In this document: one piece after another, positions 18,606-26,909 of the stretch
Position numbering within the stretch: position 1 is the stretch's first letter
Layout: each line of letters begins with the position of its first letter
Source of the DNA: an uncultured Patescibacteria group bacterium
GTDB taxonomy: Bacteria > Patescibacteriota > JACMRA01
Direction: 5' to 3'
DNA: 36,269 nt
NCBI GenBank assembly: GCA_938017575.1
Contig: CALIJC010000016.1
Span: 1 to 36,269, forward strand
The notes under the pieces: generated by a model
Seen by the model: only the letters and a program-made list of their open reading frames with translations
Database searches by the model: none
What the model was told of the DNA's origin: nothing
Program-made: the position numbers and the translations under genes

Positions 18606-19697
18606 CTAAACAATTGTTGATTTTACTTTCTTGACATTTAAATCTGTCATTGAGCGCCTTATGTAAACAACATGTTGCCGCATCTGTATAACAATCAAAC
18701 CAATTATCACTAAAATTAGAGACATTAATTGACTAACAAATATTTTATCAATGGTTATACCACCAATACCAAACTGAAGCTGAGATGGTAAATCTAGAAC
18801 TAGCGCATCAAGTCTAAAGAATTCTACAAAAAATCTGACTATTCCGTATCCGATAGCGTAGACACCAAATACTAACCCTGCACGTTTTTTTGTCAGCCTC
18901 CTATAAAAGAACATTATTAACACCAATAGAATAAAATTTGGGATTATCTCGTATAAAAACGCAGGGTGGAAGAACTTTTGATTTATATTATCATAAACAT
19001 TAGCAGAATCTGGAACAAACATTTTCCAGTAAACATTAGTCGGGCCTCCATAACTTTCATAATTAAAAAAATTAGCAAATCTACCAATCACCTGACCAAT
19101 TAAAATAGCTGGACTAAGAAAATCTAAAAATTCAAAAATGTTAAATTTGAACCGAGAACAATAAACCCAAAGGTATAAAAGTCCTGCTAAAAACATTCCA
19201 AAAAACGACAACCCTCCTTGGTATATAAACAGTATCTGTAACCTATCACCACTAAAAGCAGAATAATTAAAAATCACATAAAATAACCTTGCACCAATCA
19301 ACCCAAAAACAACCAAACCAACTAATAACCTATCTATAATTGTAGAGACGATATAGTGTTTTTTTGCTAAATACACTGCCAGAAAATAACCTGCAAAAAC
19401 AGCCAGTAATATAACAACAGCGTAGTACCTTAGGACTAAAATACCATTAAAAAAACTAGAACCTTGAAGCGGATCTACTTCATACAAAACTAATTCTACT
19501 TGCTGATTTACCTTCCACTGACCTGAAAAAACCTTTGCCATTGGGTACAATGAAACTGCTGCAAATAAAAAACCAACAACCAAAAAAATAACACCAATTT
19601 TTTGATACTCATCCAAGAAAAATAAACTCTCAACAAAGTGCTTGAGGGAGAAATACACTTTTTGAATAGAATTTTTAACTTTCTTAATTAGCTGCAT
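18606..19697 (-). CDS. lgt: Prolipoprotein diacylglyceryl transferase
   Basis: 'GQVIGRFANFFNYESYGGPTN', 'FHPAFLYEIIPNFILLVLI', 'GIVRFFVEFFR' Lgt signatures. Confidence 0.92.
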   Translation of the reverse strand: MQLIKKVKNSIQKVYFSLKHFVESLFFLDEYQKIGVIFLVVGFLFAAVSLYPMAKVFSGQWKVNQQVELVLYEVDPLQGSSFFNGILVLRYYAVVILLAVFAGYFLAVYLAKKHYIVSTIIDRLLVGLVVFGLIGARLFYVIFNYSAFSGDRLQILFIYQGGLSFFGMFLAGLLYLWVYCSRFKFNIFEFLDFLSPAILIGQVIGRFANFFNYESYGGPTNVYWKMFVPDSANVYDNINQKFFHPAFLYEIIPNFILLVLIMFFYRRLTKKRAGLVFGVYAIGYGIVRFFVEFFRLDALVLDLPSQLQFGIGGITIDKIFVSQLMSLILVIIGLIVIQMRQHVVYIRRSMTDLNVKKVKSTIV

Positions 19698-19703
19698 AAG
19701 CTG

Positions 19704-21599
19704 TTATTTCTTTTTTCTGGTTACTATTTGTTCTCTACTATCTAAAATATATTTTTTTCTAGAAGTCATATAAATTGCCAAGACACTCAAAAATCCTACT
19801 GCACCAAATGTAATCAAAATACCACCACCAGTTCTAGAAAGATCTCCATCAGTAGATATGTTATCAGTTGTACCAGTATCACTATTATCTGTTGTTTGAG
19901 TCGTTTCCAAATCAAACTCATCAGCCAATCTATTTAGTTCAGCAATCTGTTCCTCAGTTAGATTCTCACCTTCATTCAAAACCTCATCTATATTTTGCCC
20001 ATCAGCATCAACTACTACTGAAAATTCCCCAGTCAAAATTGGTTCAACCTGTCCAACACCAGCATAAACTAAATTTGTTCCTAACACATCACCTACTGGA
20101 ACTCGTGTACAGCTAACCACATCAGATGATTTAGTACACTCACCGCCCAAAGGAACATTTCCAATTGCGATTCCCAGTCCTTCAGATGGAAGAGTCTTAT
20201 CTGCGGCAAATACTATTGTACAGTCTGTCAAAGAAGAAAGAATAGCTACGTCGCAAATGAAATTTAAATCCTCTATCTCATCATTTACAATTCCAATTTT
20301 ACCTTCCTCACTATTAACCTCAGCTTTTGGTTCTAAATCTTCACAGTTTCCACTGTTTTCTATAATAGAGTTATCTGGCTTGGCAACTACTACACATATT
20401 TGAGTTGCGGCTTCCGGTTTTAATGATAATGGGATAACAAAAGGTGACCCACCAAAATGATTTTTATCGGTTGTCGCTTGACTCTCTGTATCAAAATAAA
20501 ATCTAGAATATACACCATTATCTCCATTTACAAAACCAGTCGTATCAAAAAATACAACAAACCCTGATCCAGATGAGCTCTTTAATACATTAGAAATCTT
20601 TGAAGTAAACCCTGAAACATCACTAACTGAATCTTTTGCTGAGTAATTAGCACTAGTCGATTGAGACAAAGGTGCCCCTCCATCATCAATTGAGACTTGA
20701 CCTCCACTAACTGTTGAACCTGCATTAATTGGTATATTTATAATACATTTTCCATTGTTAATACCCACTGCCTCATAATTAACTCCACCTACAGCGGTTA
20801 CACATTTTCCAGTTGGTGACTGCAAATTTGACCCATCAGTTCCTTTTATACCATCAGTTACTACTGTATAAGGAGTACCAATTACCGGGTTTCCAGTGCC
20901 GCCACTTCCAGATAACCTTGCTGATGGTTGGACAGACTGGTTCAAAACAAAATTAGTATTTTGTAAGTTTGTGTTTATTCTCCAACCAATTGATGGTTGA
21001 TCAGTATTTGAAACAAATGTCATTGCGCCAGATCCTTCAAAAATATTTTGACCTGCAGGAGGATTATTTTTATAAGCTACCTGGATTGTTATCTTACCTC
21101 TCGTCCCAGGAGATAGTGTTGCATTTTGGCACCCCCCTTGGGGACTTGGCAAGCAATTATTTTGTGGAGCAACTTTTACAGTTAATTTATTCCCAGAGAA
21201 AAAAGAAGCAGTGTTTACAGGAACATTTACTGTCTGCCCACCACTTTGTAAATTACCATTTGGACCAGTTGGATAGCTATCAGTTATACTAACAACCTGC
21301 AAAACTTCATTAGGAAAAGAACCAACTGTATTCTGCAGTTCCAATTCAAAAACACCTACTTCAGAACTAGCTGATGCATTTTCATATACATATGTATATT
21401 GAGCAACCTGGTGAGGAATAATAATTGAATCTTCAAACCTACCAGTAGAAGAATTAAATGCCGCCTGGGAATCATTAGAATCTGGAGTAAAAGCAAATAG
21501 AAAAACTCCAACCAAAAAAATAGTCAAAAAAACAAGTGCCAAAGCCAGTAATAATCTCCTGCTCAATGCTACATTCTTTCTTTTGTTTTTAGAACCCAT
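19704..21599 (-). CDS. Secreted surface protein with C-terminal LSRTG-TM-basic tail (LPXTG-like sorting signal)
   Basis: N-term signal/TM; C-term 'DGDLSRTGGGILITFGAVGFLSVLAIYMTSRKK'. Confidence 0.7.
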   Translation of the reverse strand: MGSKNKRKNVALSRRLLLALALVFLTIFLVGVFLFAFTPDSNDSQAAFNSSTGRFEDSIIIPHQVAQYTYVYENASASSEVGVFELELQNTVGSFPNEVLQVVSITDSYPTGPNGNLQSGGQTVNVPVNTASFFSGNKLTVKVAPQNNCLPSPQGGCQNATLSPGTRGKITIQVAYKNNPPAGQNIFEGSGAMTFVSNTDQPSIGWRINTNLQNTNFVLNQSVQPSARLSGSGGTGNPVIGTPYTVVTDGIKGTDGSNLQSPTGKCVTAVGGVNYEAVGINNGKCIINIPINAGSTVSGGQVSIDDGGAPLSQSTSANYSAKDSVSDVSGFTSKISNVLKSSSGSGFVVFFDTTGFVNGDNGVYSRFYFDTESQATTDKNHFGGSPFVIPLSLKPEAATQICVVVAKPDNSIIENSGNCEDLEPKAEVNSEEGKIGIVNDEIEDLNFICDVAILSSLTDCTIVFAADKTLPSEGLGIAIGNVPLGGECTKSSDVVSCTRVPVGDVLGTNLVYAGVGQVEPILTGEFSVVVDADGQNIDEVLNEGENLTEEQIAELNRLADEFDLETTQTTDNSDTGTTDNISTDGDLSRTGGGILITFGAVGFLSVLAIYMTSRKKYILDSREQIVTRKKK

Positions 21600-21732
21600 T
21601 TAGATAATGCTTAGTTTTCAATCTATATTAATAATTTTTACAAAAAAAATAATATCGCGCAACCTAAAAATTGGTTTCCTATCTAATTCCTATATAATCA
21701 GAAAACAACTCAAAAAAAATGCAACTAAAGCT

Positions 21733-22140
21733 ATGTTTTTTAAAAAAAATCTAAATAAATTCACGTTTTTTTCTACTATAATTGTGTTAATCCTATTAAA
21801 CTTAGCATCTTCAATTCTGATCAGAAATTCAAATCTATTTTTTATTGCAAACACAAAACCATTTAGTCTCAATATTGGGATTATTCTAGCATCCCTTTTA
21901 GTTATAGTATTGACCTATGGATTTATCAAACTAAAATTTCATATTAATTATCCATCTGCAACAATATTAGTACTATCGGGTTCATGGAGCAATCTAATCG
22001 AAAGATTATTTTTCAGTAATGTTAGTGATTATATACCTTTCATTTATAGCTATATAAATTTGGCGGATATACAAATCTGGACTGGCCTTATAATAATTAA
22101 TTATTATGTTTGGTTCAAAAGAACTAATAATTTTGAATAA
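21733..22140 (+). CDS. lspA: Divergent lipoprotein signal peptidase (LspA)
   Basis: Four hydrophobic helices; 'GSWSNLIERLFFSNVSDYIPF...INLADIQIWTGLIII' matches the LspA GNxxDR/VVDF/FNxAD motifs; ORF track starts at 21607, internal ATG at 21733 preferred. Confidence 0.75.
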   Translation: MFFKKNLNKFTFFSTIIVLILLNLASSILIRNSNLFFIANTKPFSLNIGIILASLLVIVLTYGFIKLKFHINYPSATILVLSGSWSNLIERLFFSNVSDYIPFIYSYINLADIQIWTGLIIINYYVWFKRTNNFE

Positions 22141-23155
22141 AGATCCTTCCTTTTGGTGTTAGTTTCCTTCCATCACTGCCTTTGTCTAAAAATCCAAGAT
22201 AAATCAAATATGGTTCAACAACAGTCTCTAATGTCTCAGCTTCTTCCATTAATATCCCAGAGAGTGTTTTCAAAGCCAGCGAAGTTTCCTTTAATGATTT
22301 GAGATAGTTAATATCAGAATTTGTTAAGCCTAATTCATAGATACCTAGTTCGTATAAAAACTCTAATGAGGTTTCTTTATCGATAGTTTTTATATTATGA
22401 ACAACCTGTAAATCTTTAAAACGTTTCAATATATTATTTGCTATTCTTGGAACTCCTCTACATCTTCTTGAGACTGCAATTTTTGCATCTTCATCCATAT
22501 TTATTTTTAAAATCTCTAAATTCCTATCAACTAGTGCTAGTATATCAGATTCATTATATGGCTCTAATTGAAATACTGTTGGAAATCTATCTTTAAGAGG
22601 CTTTGAAATCCTACCTAATTGAGTTGTTGCACCAACCAAAGTAAATGGGTTTAAATCAAATCTACCCAAACTAACACCCTGCCCTTTACCCATAACCAAA
22701 TCAACTACGCAATCTTCCATCGCAGAATACATAATCTCTTCCAGTGGAGCTTTTAACCTATGAATCTCGTCAACAAATAAAATTGTATTGGGCTCCATAT
22801 TAATTAATAAACTAACAATATCGCCGCCTTTTTGTAATGCTGGGGCAGCTATTGTTTTTAAATTCGCTCCTAATTCCTGGCTTATTAAACTAGCTAGGGT
22901 CGTTTTTCCGAGCCCTGGTTGTCCATAAAATAAAATATGCTCAGGTAAAGTATCTCGTATTTTTGCAGAATCAATTATTAGTTTCAGCTGTTTGATTGTT
23001 TTCTCTTGTCCTATATATCCATCTAATGCTTTTGGTCTTAAATTATAATCCAAATCATCATTTTTGGTAATTAAATCATCAACTTCTTTTTTGGCTTGAG
23101 AATTTTTTACTTCTTTAGTTTTATCTTCTGCAGATTGTTTGTTTGAGATAATCAT
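22124..23155 (-). CDS. ruvB: Holliday junction branch migration helicase RuvB
   Basis: 'RPKALDGYIGQEKTIKQL', Walker A 'GQPGLGKTTLA', Walker B 'ILFVDEIHRL', 'RRCRGVPRIANN'. Confidence 0.96.
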   Translation of the reverse strand: MIISNKQSAEDKTKEVKNSQAKKEVDDLITKNDDLDYNLRPKALDGYIGQEKTIKQLKLIIDSAKIRDTLPEHILFYGQPGLGKTTLASLISQELGANLKTIAAPALQKGGDIVSLLINMEPNTILFVDEIHRLKAPLEEIMYSAMEDCVVDLVMGKGQGVSLGRFDLNPFTLVGATTQLGRISKPLKDRFPTVFQLEPYNESDILALVDRNLEILKINMDEDAKIAVSRRCRGVPRIANNILKRFKDLQVVHNIKTIDKETSLEFLYELGIYELGLTNSDINYLKSLKETSLALKTLSGILMEEAETLETVVEPYLIYLGFLDKGSDGRKLTPKGRIFIQNY

Positions 23156-23162
23156 AGTGACT

Positions 23163-23191
23163 ATTAAAGGCCTATATCAGATACTTGTCAA
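23163..23191 (-). promoter_or_regulatory. ruvB promoter placing the start site at the ATG
   Basis: TTGACA (23186-23191, minus), 17-nt spacer, TTTAAT (23163-23168), 7 nt to ATG. Confidence 0.65.
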
Positions 23192-23252
23192 TTATTTTAG
23201 TAGCCTCGCTTGCCTTGACAGAAACATCTGTTTAATTGAATATATCTGTAAT

Positions 23253-23987
23253 ATGACAAAGCCATACAAAAAAGAAACAGGACTAAGCACGATTTGGGAG
23301 AATTTAACTGGAACCATAAAAGTCCTATCAGTTTTTGCAGCAATAATTCTATGTTTAACTACTATTTCTTCACTTTTAGGTGGTGGAACTGGCACAGATT
23401 TTGAATTAGAAAAAGACTTAGTTAGAGAGCAGAACTTTACTTCAGGTTTAGAAGGTTCGGATGTTAAATTCCTATATTTCTACGATTTGCAATGCCCTGC
23501 ATGTAAAGCATTCCACCCTACTCTGAATTCACTGAAAGACGAGTATTCAGATAGAGTTGAATTTGTCTACAAAAACAATCCACTAGAGTCCATTCATATC
23601 TTTGCAAAACAAGCAGCCAGAGGTGCTCACGCTGCTCAGAAACAAGACAAGTATGTTGAATTTATTGATATAGTGTACGAGAGACAAGATGAGCTTGGTA
23701 ATAGATTATTAGAAGAAATTGCCACTGAATTAGGCCTAGATGTTAGTCAATGGAAATTGGATTTACGTGACAAGGAGATCGATGAATTGATTGAGTTTGA
23801 TCAAAAAGATCTAGAGCAAACATTTTTCCCTGAAAGCTCAGTTTCAAATACTACTAAACCTGTTGGTGAAATCTCAGGAACTCCAACTATTGTCCTAACA
23901 AAAAATGATGAAGTAGTTGATTGGTGGACTGGAGGACAGACACAAGATCAAGTTGGTGAAAAATTAGATAAATTATTGGCTGAATAA
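23253..23987 (+). CDS. Membrane-anchored DsbA/thioredoxin-like oxidoreductase
   Basis: TM near N-term, 'FLYFYDLQCPACKAFHPTLNSL' CPAC active site, 'GTPTIVLTKNDEVVDWWTGGQ'; start moved from 23139 to 23253. Confidence 0.88.
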   Translation: MTKPYKKETGLSTIWENLTGTIKVLSVFAAIILCLTTISSLLGGGTGTDFELEKDLVREQNFTSGLEGSDVKFLYFYDLQCPACKAFHPTLNSLKDEYSDRVEFVYKNNPLESIHIFAKQAARGAHAAQKQDKYVEFIDIVYERQDELGNRLLEEIATELGLDVSQWKLDLRDKEIDELIEFDQKDLEQTFFPESSVSNTTKPVGEISGTPTIVLTKNDEVVDWWTGGQTQDQVGEKLDKLLAE

Positions 23988-23989
23988 AT

Positions 23990-24196
23990 ATGACATTAGA
24001 AGATAAATTACTCCGGCTTCAAGAAATCCAGCAAATGTTGGAACAAAAAAAAGTTACTCTTAGTAAAAGCATGCCGTTATTAGAAGAAGCTTTCAAAATT
24101 AAAAAAGAAGTTGAAAAAGAACTCAAAGAAATGGAGAATAAATTAATCTCACTTGGTGAAATCGACACCAAAGAAAACAATCTAAGCGAATTATAG
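23990..24196 (+). CDS. xseB: Exodeoxyribonuclease VII small subunit-like
   Basis: 68 aa; 'LEDKLLRLQEIQQMLEQKKVTLSKSMPLLEEAFKIKKEVEKELKEMENKL'. Confidence 0.75.
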   Translation: MTLEDKLLRLQEIQQMLEQKKVTLSKSMPLLEEAFKIKKEVEKELKEMENKLISLGEIDTKENNLSEL

Positions 24197-24197
24197 G

Positions 24198-24226
24198 TTG
24201 ACAAAAGATAAACTTTTTGTTATAAA
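24198..24226 (+). promoter_or_regulatory. 5S rRNA promoter
   Basis: TTGACA 24198-24203, 17-nt spacer, TATAAA 24221-24226. Confidence 0.8.
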
Positions 24227-24232
24227 TCTATT

Positions 24233-24347
24233 GCTGGTTTTTCAAGGGTTATTGAAACAACTTTTCCCATTCCGAACAAAGTCTTGAAACATAATTCCGC
24301 CGAAGATACTAGAATGCAGATTCTGGGGAAAATAGGCCAAAGCCGGT
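24233..24347 (+). rRNA. rrf: 5S ribosomal RNA
   Basis: Helix I CUGGUUUU/AAAGCCGG, helix II GGGUUAU/AUAAUUC, loop C 'CCCAUUCCGAAC', helix IV CUAGAAU-GCAG-AUUCUGG, 'GGGGAAAAUAGG'. Confidence 0.88.
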
Positions 24348-24357
24348 TTCAAAAAAA

Positions 24358-24378
24358 GCTCCCTAAAGGAGTGATTTT
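24358..24378 (+). terminator. Intrinsic terminator of 5S rRNA
   Basis: GCTCC(24358-24362)..GGAGT(24368-24372)+GATTTTTG. Confidence 0.6.
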
Positions 24379-24474
24379 TGTTATCCAAAAAGTATAAAAA
24401 TCGACCCTTATATTCAGGGCCGTATGAGTTTCTCCAAAGCTATCACACAAAACTGTATAGCTTGTTGGATGCAT

Positions 24475-24855
24475 TTATCTCAATTTCAAGATTCCAAACC
24501 TTTTCTTCCAATATACATTTTCTAAGTTATCTTTAAAATATTCAATTTCCTCAATTTTTGACCAACGAATACTTTCACTATCAACTGTTACTTTAGCTTC
24601 CGGGTCTTTCTTATCAAATATAATTAAACATTCCCCAAAGTTAAGCTGACTTTGGATAAAAGTAACAACATATTGATGTTTTGGATTCAAACTATCATAG
24701 GCATTGTAGTCATGTTTATTATTAACTATTTTGCATGAAAAAGCACTGTTAATTTCTTCAACGTGATCAGGGTGAACTTTTTTTAATTCATGTGAACTTA
24801 CAGGAAAAGTGGGAATTAATGAAAGTAAAACTATAAATCCAAGTTTTTTAAACAT
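24475..24855 (-). CDS. Small secreted hypothetical protein
   Basis: Signal peptide 'MFKKLGFIVLLSLIPTFPVSS'; SD AGGAG upstream. Confidence 0.65.
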   Translation of the reverse strand: MFKKLGFIVLLSLIPTFPVSSHELKKVHPDHVEEINSAFSCKIVNNKHDYNAYDSLNPKHQYVVTFIQSQLNFGECLIIFDKKDPEAKVTVDSESIRWSKIEEIEYFKDNLENVYWKKRFGILKLR

Positions 24856-24915
24856 GCTGAAGCTCCTAAATTCTAGCCTTAGAAAATTAGTTATAATTAA
24901 TTACAATTGTCAATA

Positions 24916-26061
24916 TCATGAATCAATCTGCTTATAGTTCTTCCAAAATTCATCAAAAGTATCATTCATAATTCTCTCCCTAATTTCAGTGGTCAAATTT
25001 AAATAAAACTCTAAATTATTCAATGTAGCTAGCCGATAAGCCAAAAGCTCTTTGGAAATGAATAAATGTCTTAAATAAGCTTTGGAATAGTTTCGCAGTT
25101 CCCAAAACACGGAATCCGAATTTATAGGACTAAAATCTTTTTCATATCGTTTGGTCTTTATCTTGATATTTGAGTAACCATATTCACCTACTTTGGAAAA
25201 CAAACTTCCATGTCTAGCATTTCTTGTTGGCATTACACAATCAAACATATCAATTCCACGAGCAACCATCTCAACGATATCTTTGGGTGTGCCAACCCCT
25301 AACAGGTGTCGAGGTTTTTCATCTTCCAAAATCTCTGTTTGTTCCAAAACCTGCGAATACATGACTTCTTCAGGCTCACCCCCATTTGCAACACCTCCAA
25401 TTGAATAGCCTGGAAAATCCAGTTCCATAGTTAGTTTAGCTGATTCAACACGGAGATCGTTAAACTGAGCACCTTGCGGAATCCCAAATAAATTATTCTC
25501 ATGCCCAGTCTCATGCCGAAGTTTTTCAAAAGCATCTCTACTCCTTTCTGCCCAATTTCTAGTCCTAATCATCGCCCTCCTAGCTTCGACTTTACTTATT
25601 TCAGCTGGTAAACACTCATCTAATACTAAAGCAATATCCGAACCTATAACAGTTTGAATTCTCATTGATTCTTCAGGTGATAGAAACCTCTTCTCACCGT
25701 TTAAATGTGAACTAAATGTTACACCTTCTTCAGAAAACTTTCTAATTTTTGCCAAACTAAATGCCTGAAAACCACCACTATCAGTCAATATAGGTTTTTC
25801 CCAGCTACTAAATTTATGCAATCCACCTGCTGATTGCAAGACATCTAAATCTGGCCTCAACCATAAATGGTAAGTATTTCCCAGAATTATCTGAGATCCT
25901 AATTTTTCTAGCTCATCCCTGCTCAAACTTTTTACTGTTCCTTGTGTCCCAATTGGCATAAAAATCGGAGTTTTTACCTCACCATGTGGTAATTTTACTA
26001 CACCTGCCCTAGCCTTGGATTTAGAGCATTTTGCTTGAATTTCAAATATCTTTTTACTCAT
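24916..26061 (-). CDS. tgt: tRNA-guanine transglycosylase
   Basis: 'MPIGTQGTVKSLSRDEL', 'LTDSGGFQAFSL', 'MFDCVMPTRNARHGSLF', 'RNYSKAYLRHL'. Confidence 0.95.
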   Translation of the reverse strand: MSKKIFEIQAKCSKSKARAGVVKLPHGEVKTPIFMPIGTQGTVKSLSRDELEKLGSQIILGNTYHLWLRPDLDVLQSAGGLHKFSSWEKPILTDSGGFQAFSLAKIRKFSEEGVTFSSHLNGEKRFLSPEESMRIQTVIGSDIALVLDECLPAEISKVEARRAMIRTRNWAERSRDAFEKLRHETGHENNLFGIPQGAQFNDLRVESAKLTMELDFPGYSIGGVANGGEPEEVMYSQVLEQTEILEDEKPRHLLGVGTPKDIVEMVARGIDMFDCVMPTRNARHGSLFSKVGEYGYSNIKIKTKRYEKDFSPINSDSVFWELRNYSKAYLRHLFISKELLAYRLATLNNLEFYLNLTTEIRERIMNDTFDEFWKNYKQIDS

Positions 26062-26062
26062 A

Positions 26063-26446
26063 TTAATTATCTCGTAAGATATATTTGGATAACTGTTGGT
26101 AGATAGGATTCAAATCAGTGTCTTTTCTAAATTTTAAACTAATTGGTTCGCTTCTTTGCTGCACTCCTAATTTAATTTCACTATCCAAATCCAATGTTCC
26201 AGCTGATTCCATTGAATACCATTTTACTGAGCTATAAGGATAACTCGTAATTGATTGTTTTTTACCTGTAATACCCTGGACATCAACAATTATTAATCTT
26301 TCTGTTGTAAAAGTGATGATGTCGCGAACAAGTCTATAACCGCCGACAATTTTTTCATTTTCAACTAAAAAAGGACCAATTTTAGTACGAATTTCTTCGA
26401 GATCAGCTGAGCTAGCATTTCCGATAACACGTTGTATTAGTGACAT
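26063..26446 (-). CDS. Bacterial PH-domain protein (bPH, PF08000-like), start corrected to MSLIQRV
   Basis: 'FLVENEKIVGGYRLVRDIITFTTERLIIVDVQGITGKKQSITSYPYSSVKWYSMESAGTLDLDSEIKL'; promoter -10 overlaps the upstream ATG. Confidence 0.75.
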   Translation of the reverse strand: MSLIQRVIGNASSADLEEIRTKIGPFLVENEKIVGGYRLVRDIITFTTERLIIVDVQGITGKKQSITSYPYSSVKWYSMESAGTLDLDSEIKLGVQQRSEPISLKFRKDTDLNPIYQQLSKYILRDN

Positions 26447-26452
26447 AGCTAA

Positions 26453-26481
26453 TTCATAAATCAAATAAATTTAAATGTCAA
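26453..26481 (-). promoter_or_regulatory. Promoter of PH-domain/tgt operon, leaderless configuration
   Basis: TTGACA (26476-26481), 17-nt spacer, TATGAA (26453-26458), 6 nt to ATG at 26446. Confidence 0.65.
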
Positions 26482-26909
26482 AAAACTTGATAAATATCAT
26501 CAGTTGTTTTAACAATTAGTAATAGACTAATATATGAAAAAAATTACAAAACAAATTTCCAAAGTAAACCCTAATAAAATAACATGGGAGTAATTTCAAG
26601 CTGTATATTTTGTTTTAGAAATAGTGCTAGAATTATTTTTTCATTCAATTAATATTTAGAATTTATATAACAAGAAATATAATATTATTCAAAACATAAT
26701 TAAACATATTTATCCAACCCCTATTATTACTGTCAAAATTTGGACAAAAAGAATTATCCCAATAATAAAAAGAGATAGAAATATTTTTTATGATATTTTT
26801 GAATAAATTTAAAACAAACTTAAGACTACTGGCCAAAAAAATTGTAATACAATTCTTAAAATTTTAGTTAATAATATTAATATTTTTATCTAGTTAGTTG
26901 ATCAATATT

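Noticed and set aside
26615-26642. 'GTTTTAGAAATAGTGCTAGAATTATTTTTT' resembles a Cas9 repeat/tracrRNA fragment
   Set aside because: Single copy, no repeats or spacers, no cas genes; AT-rich coincidence.
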